DNA of 45,399 nucleotides, from the IMG/VR virus record IMGVR_UViG_3300038553_000011, positions 1 through 45,399 of that record; one strand, 5' to 3'. Made by a program: the position numbers and the translations under genes. Of this stretch, positions 7,295-13,626 are shown piece after piece. The first letter of the stretch is position 1; each line of letters begins with the position of its first letter. Below the pieces are notes generated by a model. It made no database searches and was not told the origin of the DNA. It saw only the letters and a list, made by a program, of their open reading frames with translations. The DNA comes from a virus.

Positions 7295-7369
7295 CATGCC
7301 GCTACCCTGCGCTTATCTCCCTTTCCGACTGCGCCGAGTCACGTGCGCTTCAGATCGGTTGATGAGCAC

Positions 7370-7398
7370 AGAATATGTCCCAAATGGACACGCGTCAA
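7370..7398 (-). promoter_or_regulatory. Leftward early promoter (PL-like)
   Basis: On the minus strand TTGACG (7398-7393) and TATTCT (7375-7370) are separated by exactly 17 bases, close to the sigma-70 consensus. Transcription would start near 7363 and give a leader of about 100 bases before the first gene at 7259. The spacer is occupied by the palindromic operator at 7376-7390. Confidence 0.75.
7376..7390. promoter_or_regulatory. Operator OL1
   Basis: TGTCCCAAATGGACA is a palindrome with perfect 5-bp arms, TGTCC and GGACA. The same arms recur at 8114-8128. Sitting between -35 and -10, a bound repressor would block polymerase directly. Confidence 0.72.
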
Positions 7399-7407
7399 CT
7401 GCTCACG

Positions 7408-7422
7408 TGTCCAAAATGTAAA
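7408..7422. promoter_or_regulatory. Possible secondary operator OL2
   Basis: TGTCCAAAATGTAAA keeps one intact TGTCC half-site and the AAATG core of the operator, but the second arm is degenerate. It lies upstream of the leftward -35 and just beyond the cI stop codon. Confidence 0.4.
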
Positions 7423-7426
7423 TATC

Positions 7427-8026
7427 CTAGAGAGGCATGAACGCGCCGGTCACTTGCCCTATGACCGTATAGGGTGTCCGGCCGAGGGAAATCGGCTGGT
7501 GCGACGGGTCGGTTGAGCACGGCTCAAGCCGCGCAGGATCGGCGCGGTAGCGCTTCACGGTCGTCTCGCCCTCGCCGTTCATGATCGCGTACACCTTGCC
7601 CTCGCGAAGATCGGCCAGGTCAGGTTCGACGATGACATAGCCGCCATCGGGAACGAGCTGATCCATGCTGTTGCCGCGCGCCCGGAGCGCGAAGGCGTTC
7701 TCGCTGGCCTCGACCGCGGCAACGAAGCCGTCCGAGTTCGCGATTGCCTCTCGCCAATTGCCTGCGGCGATGTCGCCGACGAGGGGGACCATGCGAACGG
7801 GTCGAGGGGTAATCGCGCCGTCCGAGATCAGCTCGCGATCGGTAATGCCGAACGCGGTGGCGAGGCGCTCGACCCAGTCGAAATCAAGGCGCCGCTGCGA
7901 CTTCTCCAGCTTCATGATCTGCGACGCCGTCGTGCCGGCGCGGTCGGCCAGCTCAGCAAGGGACCAGCCGCGCTCTTGGCGCAACGCGCGGACGCGGTTC
8001 GGGATCGCTTCGCTCAACTTGGACAT
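7427..8026 (-). CDS. CI/LexA-type autocleavable phage repressor
   Basis: The 199-residue protein has an HTH_3 domain (about residues 5-65; WSLAELADRAGTTASQIMKLEK) and an S24 peptidase domain. Ser120 (GNSMD) and Lys158 (TVKRY) form the catalytic dyad, and the cleavable Ala88-Gly89 bond is present (AAGNW). These are the features needed for RecA-stimulated self-cleavage, so the prophage should be SOS-inducible. The ATG at 8026 has GAGGA upstream. The gene is flanked by inverted copies of one promoter-operator element and so represses both early operons. Confidence 0.92.
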   Translation of the reverse strand: MSKLSEAIPNRVRALRQERGWSLAELADRAGTTASQIMKLEKSQRRLDFDWVERLATAFGITDRELISDGAITPRPVRMVPLVGDIAAGNWREAIANSDGFVAAVEASENAFALRARGNSMDQLVPDGGYVIVEPDLADLREGKVYAIMNGEGETTVKRYRADPARLEPCSTDPSHQPISLGRTPYTVIGQVTGAFMPL

Positions 8027-8053
8027 CGACGTTCCTCTTCAGTTCGCCGTTCC

Positions 8054-8070
8054 ATATCCACAACGGATAT
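8054..8070. promoter_or_regulatory. Inverted repeat in the cI leader or promoter
   Basis: ATATCC and GGATAT are perfect 6-bp arms separated by five bases (ACAAC), about 30 bases upstream of the cI start. Its sequence is unlike the TGTCC operator, so it may bind another protein such as the Cro-like product, or form a leader hairpin. No clear -35/-10 pair for cI was identified. Confidence 0.4.
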
Positions 8071-8105
8071 TAAGGAGAAGTGCACAATATGGTTACGAGG
8101 ACGCG

Positions 8106-8134
8106 TTGACGCGTGTCCAAATGGGACATAAACT
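8106..8134 (+). promoter_or_regulatory. Rightward early promoter (PR-like)
   Basis: TTGACG (8106-8111) and TAAACT (8129-8134) are separated by 17 bases. Transcription would begin near 8141, essentially at the ATG of the cro-like gene. The element is the inverted counterpart of the leftward promoter: 24 of 26 bases at 8105-8130 match the reverse complement of 7374-7399. Confidence 0.7.
8114..8128. promoter_or_regulatory. Operator OR1
   Basis: TGTCCAAATGGGACA has the same 5-bp arms as OL1 and lies in the -35/-10 spacer of the rightward promoter. It is likely bound by the CI-type repressor and perhaps by the Cro-like protein. Confidence 0.72.
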
Positions 8135-8141
8135 GCTTGGC

Positions 8142-8360
8142 ATGCAGCTCAAAACCTACCTTGCCGCGAAGAGCATCACGCTCGAGGAGTTCGCGCGCCG
8201 CATCGGCGCAGCCAACGCCGGGGTCGTTCACAAGTACGCGAACAACGTTCGTGTGCCGCGGCCGAAGTACATGGCCGCGATCGTCCGCGAGACCGAGGGC
8301 GCGGTGCAACCCAACGATTTCTTCCAGATCGACGCGCTGGCGCCGACGAACGGGGAGTGA
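8142..8360 (+). CDS. Cro-like HTH protein
   Basis: This 72-residue protein consists of one Cro/C1-type HTH (MQLKTYLAAKSITLEEFARR and onward, about residues 1-40) plus a short C-terminal strand region. It is divergent from the repressor, as cro is in lambda. The ATG at 8121 lies inside the promoter spacer, so the ATG at 8142 is preferred. It falls at the predicted transcription start, so the message would be leaderless. Confidence 0.85.
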   Translation: MQLKTYLAAKSITLEEFARRIGAANAGVVHKYANNVRVPRPKYMAAIVRETEGAVQPNDFFQIDALAPTNGE

Positions 8361-8365
8361 CCGGC

Positions 8366-9373
8366 ATGCGGGGGGCGCACCGGTCGTCCGGTAGCGGCGG
8401 GTTCCGTCGGGACGAAGCCGAATTTCGTCGTCGCGTCGACGAGTTGAAAGCTCGCACGCCGATTTCGGGCGCGGTTGGCCGCGCGGTTAAGCTCAAGCGA
8501 TCGGGTCGCGAGCTTCAGAGCCTTTGCCCGTTCCACCAAGAGAAGTCGCCCAGCTTCTACGTCAACGACGCGAAGGGCTTCGCGCATTGCTTCGGCTGCG
8601 GCTGGCACGGCGATGTCATCCGCTTCGTCATGGACCGCGAGGGTTGCGACTTTCGCGAAGCATATCGGCGGCTGGCGAACGACGATCTTCCGACGTGGAC
8701 GCCATCGGAGCGCGCCAAGGCGCAAGCCGAGGACCGGCTTGAGGATCTGGCAAAGGAGCAAGCCGCCCGGAAATTCTTCGCGGAATCGGTGCCGATCGCT
8801 GGCACGCCCGGCGAAGTCTATCTGCGCGCCCGCGGCATCACACTCGCGCTACCGGACACGTCCTATGTGCGCTTCGGCATGGTGCCGTCGTGGCAGAACA
8901 AGGAAAGCGGCGAATGGGGCCGCAAGCGCCCGGCGATCGTCTGTGGTGCGCAGGACGGGACCGGGGCCGTCGTCGGTATTCAGCGCATATTCTTCCCCGG
9001 CGACGATCCGCGGCTGGGCAAGAAGGATTGCAAGCTGAGCCTCGGGACCATCCGGGGTTCGGCGCTGCGGCTGTCGCCGGCCGAGCCCGCCATCATCCTC
9101 GCCGAGGGGCCAGAAGACGGCCTTTCGATCATGCAGGAGGGGCCGGGCCTTCCGGTTTGGGTGCCGTTCGGCACCAGCATGATGCCGTCGGTTCAATATC
9201 CTTCCGAGGTTCGGCGGTGCATCATCGCCGGCCAGAACAACACAGCCGGCCGGGTCGCGGTGCAGAAAGCCGCTATCGCCTTGTCCGAGCGCGGCCTCGA
9301 CGTGGCGTTCGCCTGGCCGGCCGCACGGTTCGACGACTGGAACGACCAATTGCGGGCGGTGACAAATGACTGA
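8366..9373 (+). CDS. Phage DNA primase, CHC2 zinc finger plus Toprim-like
   Basis: The 335-residue protein has a CHC2 zinc-binding domain (Cys54, His57, Cys75 and Cys78; LCPFHQEKSP and HCFGCGWHG). A helical linker and a Toprim-like domain follow, with LAEGPEDGLS supplying the catalytic Glu. The second acidic Toprim motif, usually DxD before xxG, reads AGQNNTAG here. The ATG at 8366 has GGGGAG eight bases upstream; a GTG at 8357 would overlap that site. It should make RNA primers together with the DUF3987 protein encoded next (8-base overlap). Confidence 0.88.
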   Translation: MRGAHRSSGSGGFRRDEAEFRRRVDELKARTPISGAVGRAVKLKRSGRELQSLCPFHQEKSPSFYVNDAKGFAHCFGCGWHGDVIRFVMDREGCDFREAYRRLANDDLPTWTPSERAKAQAEDRLEDLAKEQAARKFFAESVPIAGTPGEVYLRARGITLALPDTSYVRFGMVPSWQNKESGEWGRKRPAIVCGAQDGTGAVVGIQRIFFPGDDPRLGKKDCKLSLGTIRGSALRLSPAEPAIILAEGPEDGLSIMQEGPGLPVWVPFGTSMMPSVQYPSEVRRCIIAGQNNTAGRVAVQKAAIALSERGLDVAFAWPAARFDDWNDQLRAVTND

Positions 9374-10898
9374 CGCCTTTGCCGAGCAATTCGGGGAAGC
9401 GACCCCGGCCGCGCTGCAGCCCCTCGACCTTCGCGGCACGATCGCCGAGGCGGTCGACTATCCCGTTGATGCGCTGAGCCCGGTGCTACGCGACGCGATC
9501 AAGGCGATCGAGGCTATCGCGCAGGTTCCGACCTCACTCGCGGCGCAATCCGTGCTCTCTGCCGCCGCGCTGGCGGCGCAGGGCTTCGTCAACGTGACGA
9601 CGATCACCGGCAAGGTCATCCCGGTTTCCCTGTTCCTGCTCAGCATCGCGGCGTCTGGTGACCGCAAATCGACGTCGGACAGCCTCGCAATCATGCCAGT
9701 CAAGGAGCGCGAGGAGCAGCTTGCCGTTCATTTCGAAACGCAGCGCCTGAACTACGCGGTCGATACCGAGGCGTACAAAGCTGCGACCCAGAAGGCGAAA
9801 AGCAGTGCGAAGGGCCGCGACGAAATCCGGCAGGCGTTGCAGGACGTCGGGACGCCACCGATCCCGCCAGTCCAGCCGCTTTTGACGGTCGACGAGCCAA
9901 CCGCGCCGGGCATCCAGCGCCTGTTCGCCGAAGCTATGCCGGCGCTCGGCCTGTTCTCCGACGAGGGCGCGACCTTCCTTGGCGGCTGGTCCATGCAGGA
10001 CGAGCAGCAAGCGTCGACCGGGGGCATGCTGTCGAAGTTGTGGGATGGTGCCCCGATCAAGCGCATCCGCGCCGACAAGGAAAACGGCACACAGATCCTC
10101 TACGGCCGGCGTCTGTCGCTGCACCTCATGGTGCAGCCGGACATTGCCGGGAAGCTGCTTGGCAACAAGGCGGTACGCAATCAGGGGCTGCTCAGCCGCA
10201 TTCTCGTCGCGGCCCCCAAGAGCCGCAAGGGTACGCGGTTCTGGGTCGAGCCGTCCGAAGAGCATCGCGACAACCTCGCAAAGTATCAGGCCCGGCTGGG
10301 GCAGCTGCTTGCGACCGAGTTCAACTTCAAAGACGCGACCTCGCGCGCGCTCGACCTCGAATTAGTCCGCTTGTCGCCGGACGCGAGGGCCGAGCTGATC
10401 CGCTTCAGTGACCATTGCGAAAAGTGCCTTGGGCCGGGCGGGAAGTACGAAACGATCGCCGATTTCGCGTCGAAGATGACCGAGAATGCCACGCGCATCG
10501 CCGCCGTGATCAGTTTCTTCGAGCAGCCGAACAAGCTCCGCACCGAAGGGCTCAGCATCCGCTACGCACGCGCCGGGATGGCGCTGATGGAGTTCTACGC
10601 CAGCGAAGCACTGCGGCTCTACGGCACGTCCGCCCTGGACGACGACACCGCGAACGCAGAGATCCTGATCGACTGGATCAGGAAGCGCGATCTGCCCGCG
10701 GTTGGCGTGCGGTTCCTGAACCGCCGCGGACCTCCTCAGGTGCGCAGCTCCGGGCCGCTCAAGCGCGCTATCGAGGTGCTGATCGACAACAACCACCTCG
10801 TTCGCATCGCCGGGGGCGCGACGCTTAGGCTCGAGCCCGAGGGCAAGGAGGTTTTCTACAAAGACGCGTACACGGTCGTCCCGCTGGGTGAGGCATGA
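9366..10898 (+). CDS. DUF3987-family replication protein
   Basis: This 510-residue protein matches the DUF3987 (YfjI-like) pattern: an N-terminal helical domain, FLLSIAASGDRKSTSDSLAI (a P-loop-like GDRKST), a central LFSDEGATFLGG (DEG, Walker-B-like), and a long helical C-terminus. These proteins accompany phage and plasmid primases and are thought to be helicase-like. It overlaps the primase by eight bases and the following iteron-carrying gene by four. Confidence 0.85.
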   Translation: MTDAFAEQFGEATPAALQPLDLRGTIAEAVDYPVDALSPVLRDAIKAIEAIAQVPTSLAAQSVLSAAALAAQGFVNVTTITGKVIPVSLFLLSIAASGDRKSTSDSLAIMPVKEREEQLAVHFETQRLNYAVDTEAYKAATQKAKSSAKGRDEIRQALQDVGTPPIPPVQPLLTVDEPTAPGIQRLFAEAMPALGLFSDEGATFLGGWSMQDEQQASTGGMLSKLWDGAPIKRIRADKENGTQILYGRRLSLHLMVQPDIAGKLLGNKAVRNQGLLSRILVAAPKSRKGTRFWVEPSEEHRDNLAKYQARLGQLLATEFNFKDATSRALDLELVRLSPDARAELIRFSDHCEKCLGPGGKYETIADFASKMTENATRIAAVISFFEQPNKLRTEGLSIRYARAGMALMEFYASEALRLYGTSALDDDTANAEILIDWIRKRDLPAVGVRFLNRRGPPQVRSSGPLKRAIEVLIDNNHLVRIAGGATLRLEPEGKEVFYKDAYTVVPLGEA

Positions 10899-11608
10899 GC
10901 GGCGATACCCTGTTCAGCGCCGGGTTCGATTGGAGCGACGATGTCGCGACGGATGCGACACCGGTTGCGACGCCAGCCAGCGCCACCACCACAGCCGCGC
11001 CCGCGACGCTGTCGCAACCCGCTGCGACAGTCGCAGCGACGCCCGGAGAAGCCCTTTTCTCAGGGGATTTCGACTGGTCCGCGCCCGATGTCGCAAGTGT
11101 CGCAAGTGTCGCAGCCGAGGCGAAAGTCCCCGAAGCTGTCGCAGTGTCGCGGCCGATTTCCGGGACACCTGTTGCGACACCGGAAACGGCGGATTTTTGC
11201 GGTGTTCAGGCCGATTCGCATGAGCGTGTCGCAGATGTCGCAAGTGTCGCAGGATGGCGTGAGGGCGTTGAGCTACTGACCCGAGGGCGCTGCCCGAAAG
11301 GCTATGATCCGCGACGGTGGCGCCAGCTCGTCGCAGACGCTCGCGCCTTGGTGCAGAACTGGGGCCCGGACTTCCACGCGCAGGGCTGGACGACGCTGGA
11401 GGTGTTCGGGGTGAACCCGGACCCCCGACGGCGGGGCAAGGGCTCGCGCGGATTGTTGCCGGTGCTGCAAGGCCGCGCTGTCGAGGCTGTCGATCGCGAT
11501 ACCGCACTGATCCGCGCCGGGCGCGTGGACAGGCAAACCTACCAGCGCCGGCTGGTAGCCCCGGGCGGTGTTCCGGTCTGGGAGCGGGTTTTGGGGGCTC
11601 GGCAGTGA
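10895..11608 (+). CDS. Replication-region protein whose gene carries iterons
   Basis: In this 237-residue protein the first half is low-complexity (Ala, Val, Thr, Ser) with a repeated LFS-x2-FDWS motif (about residues 6-12 and 50-56). The second half (about residues 115-237) is compact, with WREGVELLTRGRCPKGYDPR, a helix and a basic C-terminus. The low-complexity half is largely produced by DNA-level copies of TGTCGCA, read mostly as VA and once in another frame. Position after the primase pair and internal repeats suggest an O-like origin-binding protein, by analogy with lambda gene O. No known initiator fold was recognised. Confidence 0.7.
   Translation: MSGDTLFSAGFDWSDDVATDATPVATPASATTTAAPATLSQPAATVAATPGEALFSGDFDWSAPDVASVASVAAEAKVPEAVAVSRPISGTPVATPETADFCGVQADSHERVADVASVAGWREGVELLTRGRCPKGYDPRRWRQLVADARALVQNWGPDFHAQGWTTLEVFGVNPDPRRRGKGSRGLLPVLQGRAVEAVDRDTALIRAGRVDRQTYQRRLVAPGGVPVWERVLGARQ
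10954..11251. repeat. TGTCGCA iteron cluster, candidate replication origin
   Basis: Eleven exact copies of TGTCGCA or its complement start at 10954, 11010, 11023, 11089, 11098, 11107, 11137, 11173, 11227, 11236 and 11245. Two triplets (11089-11113 and 11227-11251) have a strict 9-bp period. Copies at 10954, 11023 and 11173 are inverted. The spacing and orientation mix resemble iterons of a phage origin embedded in a replication gene. Confidence 0.6.
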
Positions 11609-11742
11609 GGCCGTGGCGGCAGCCTGAGGAGGGGGCCGGGGATAGCGCCTCCAGCGCTACCCCGACCATCCCCGCCTTGTCAACAGGCATAGGGATTCCG
11701 GCGAACGTGCTGGCGAGAATTACGAGCGGAGTGGTGGCGTGA
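11605..11742 (+). CDS. Small translationally coupled protein, 45 residues
   Basis: A GTG at 11605 overlaps the previous stop (GTGA) and the stop at 11740-11742 overlaps the next ATG. The product (RPWRQPEEGAGDSASSATPT followed by IPALSTGIGIPANVLARITS) is short and partly hydrophobic. The exact fit between two genes supports it; no family was recognised. Confidence 0.5.
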   Translation: MRPWRQPEEGAGDSASSATPTIPALSTGIGIPANVLARITSGVVA

Positions 11743-12611
11743 TGAGCAGGAAAGACAAGGCGCAAGCGCGGGAGAAGGTGATGTTGGCGACGGTCGCGGC
11801 GAAGACGCCCGGCAGGCAGCCGACGAACAAGGATCGCGACGGGCCGACCCCGGAGCAGCACAACCACGCGACCTATGTGGTGCAGGACATCGTCGACAAG
11901 ATGGCGAACGGCGTCACGATCCGGGTCAACAAAGCGTACCGGCGGCAACCGATCTTCGAGACGCTGTGGAAGCAAACGGGATCAGGGATCTCGGTCGAGG
12001 GTCTGTTCGCCCTGCGCTATTATCGGGCACGATATGAAGAGACGGAGCAATCCCTGACCCGCTGCGCGCTCGACGTCCAAGGGCGGGGAGGGGGCTCCGA
12101 GGCTCCGCTCCCGCGCGGCATAGACGCGTTCATGTTCGTCGGGGAAGGCGCTGAACGAACCTTGGACCGTCTCGAGCAAGCCATGGGTGCTGTCGCTGAC
12201 ACGGTCCGGGCTGTCGCGCTAGAAGACCAGTCCTATTCCGACGTCGCTATCGCACGCTGGGGAAGTCGCAAGCAAAGCTGGATCCAGCAGCCTAACAAGC
12301 GCCAGGGCAAGGCGGTCAATGCGGAGAAGATCGTCCCGAAGTCAGGGCGGCACCGGGAGATCATCCGGCAGGAGTTCCTCCTCGGCCTGCGCCGGCTGGT
12401 CGAGGCAGTGCGCCTGCTCACCGCCAGCACCACCGAGTTGCGCCCGGACACCCGGCCTATCGTGGGCGTCGTGATGGACGATGGCGCCAAGCCGGTCACC
12501 GCATCAACCGCTGCACCGACCGACGTCGACCCCGAGTTCCTGAACGAGCAGGGATACCTGCGCGAGTGGGACGAGATCGCCAAGATTATCCGCACCCGGA
12601 CCGCAGCATGA
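11742..12611 (+). CDS. Hypothetical protein between replication and packaging genes
   Basis: This 289-residue protein has no recognised domain. The N-terminus is basic (SRKDKAQAREK), the middle has DIVDKMANGVTIRVNKAYRR, and a helix SYSDVAIARWGSRKQSWIQ precedes a long C-terminal helix and an acidic tail. The start is either ATG at 11742 or GTG at 11739. A position just before the terminase genes would suit a late-gene activator, but there is no direct sequence evidence for that. Confidence 0.68.
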   Translation: MSRKDKAQAREKVMLATVAAKTPGRQPTNKDRDGPTPEQHNHATYVVQDIVDKMANGVTIRVNKAYRRQPIFETLWKQTGSGISVEGLFALRYYRARYEETEQSLTRCALDVQGRGGGSEAPLPRGIDAFMFVGEGAERTLDRLEQAMGAVADTVRAVALEDQSYSDVAIARWGSRKQSWIQQPNKRQGKAVNAEKIVPKSGRHREIIRQEFLLGLRRLVEAVRLLTASTTELRPDTRPIVGVVMDDGAKPVTASTAAPTDVDPEFLNEQGYLREWDEIAKIIRTRTAA

Positions 12612-12722
12612 GGAGGCTTGCTCCGGGGCAGCGCATGTGGCACAGCGGGCGTCATTGGAATTGCGCCCGCACCTCTTCGGTGACCGGGTGCTTTGTCGTT
12701 ATGGCGATCGTCGGGGGTGAGG

Positions 12723-12935
12723 ATGGCAACGCAGCCCGCCCCTCTGACCGTTGCTCAGCAACTCGAACGCTTCGCCATCGACGTGCACGATATGGCCTTC
12801 GACTTCATGGAGCCGGCTCGCTCGCATCGAGACGCCGAGGGTCGCATTGCCCGTGTCGAAGACCTCGCTGACCGCCTGCGCGCAGCGGTTCGCGGGCGGG
12901 GTGTAACAATCTTGCGCAGCGACGCACGAACCTGA
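12723..12935 (+). CDS. Small hypothetical protein before the terminase genes
   Basis: This 70-residue, largely helical protein (LTVAQQLERFAIDVHDMAFD) ends in a basic segment. The ATG at 12723 follows a GGGGGTGAGG ribosome-binding site. It has no recognised family and is the last gene before the noncoding region upstream of the terminase. Confidence 0.6.
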   Translation: MATQPAPLTVAQQLERFAIDVHDMAFDFMEPARSHRDAEGRIARVEDLADRLRAAVRGRGVTILRSDART

Positions 12936-13122
12936 CGAGAGGGCGCAACATCATTGCGTCTGCCCGCGATTTCAGGGGGTTTCGTGGGTCCTTCCGGGCG
13001 TCTGACCCTATGCGGGGGCCAAAGGCGCGGAACGTTTCTAGCCACAAAACCTCATAGGTGCCGCCGCCTCGACGCAGTTTTTGGCGGATTTCGGCGATTC
13101 TTTACGGGTCGGAGGCGGCATT
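12936..13122. other. Noncoding region upstream of terminase, candidate cos site
   Basis: This 187-bp stretch lies directly before a Nu1/gpA-type terminase pair, where cos lies in lambda-like phages. It contains CGCAA-CATCA-TTGCG (12944-12958, imperfect twofold symmetry extending outward). Two related motifs end it: TTGGCGGATTTC (within 13078-13100) and TTTTGCGGATTTC (13121-13133). These could be cosN-like and small-terminase binding sites. The exact cut site cannot be read from sequence alone. Confidence 0.45.
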
Positions 13123-13626
13123 TTGCGGATTTCTGACCACAATCTGACCCGTGCCGACGTCGCGTGGCTGCTCGGTATGTCGGACAGCTGGGTCCGCGAC
13201 CGCATGCAGGCCGGCGATTTGCCCCGGCCAGGCGCGACCGCGGAGGAATATGTCGAGGCGTTCGTCGCCTTCAAAGTGGCGAAGCTGACCGGCGACGACG
13301 AAGGCGGAAGCTACGAGGTCGAGAAGACGCGGCTCACGCGCGAGCAGGCCGACGAGAAGGCAATGGATAACGCGGAGCGGCGCGGCGAGCTTGTGTCGCG
13401 GCCCGACATCACCCTCGCATTCGCGAGCGTGATCGCGCTGGCGGTGTCCCGGCTACAACTCGTGCCCGACGTCATCGCGAAGGGCGACCACAAGCTCCGC
13501 AAGCGGGTCGAAGCCGCGATGACCGATGCGCTCGAGGAATTGAGCATGACGCGCGTCGAGGAAGCGATGGGCGGGGGCATGGATGAGGAAGAAGACCTCG
13601 ACGCCCCCGGAGGCACCGAAGCCTGA
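13123..13626 (+). CDS. Terminase small subunit, Nu1-like
   Basis: The 167-residue protein begins with a winged-helix DNA-binding domain (LTRADVAWLLGMSDSWVRDR, then LPRPG) like lambda gpNu1. A charged linker and a C-terminal helical assembly part follow. A TTG at 13123 was chosen because GGAGG lies about nine bases upstream and the domain begins right after; a longer TTG-initiated form from 13081 is possible. It should bind cos and recruit the large subunit. It overlaps the large-subunit gene by 44 bases. Confidence 0.82.
   Translation: MRISDHNLTRADVAWLLGMSDSWVRDRMQAGDLPRPGATAEEYVEAFVAFKVAKLTGDDEGGSYEVEKTRLTREQADEKAMDNAERRGELVSRPDITLAFASVIALAVSRLQLVPDVIAKGDHKLRKRVEAAMTDALEELSMTRVEEAMGGGMDEEEDLDAPGGTEA

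Noticed and set aside
11089-11251. TGTCGCA array as a CRISPR or microsatellite
   Set aside because: Units are 7-9 bp with mixed spacing and orientation and no unique spacers of CRISPR length; iterons fit better.
10914-11975. Minus-strand open frame (353 codons) over the iteron gene
   Set aside because: It is antisense to three coupled genes, and its peptide is low-complexity Arg/Pro/His from GC-rich mirror coding.
12608-12871. Plus-strand frame starting on the stop of the 11742-12611 gene
   Set aside because: It has no ribosome-binding site of its own, runs out of frame through the 12723 gene and is Arg/His-rich. A very short coupled peptide cannot be excluded.
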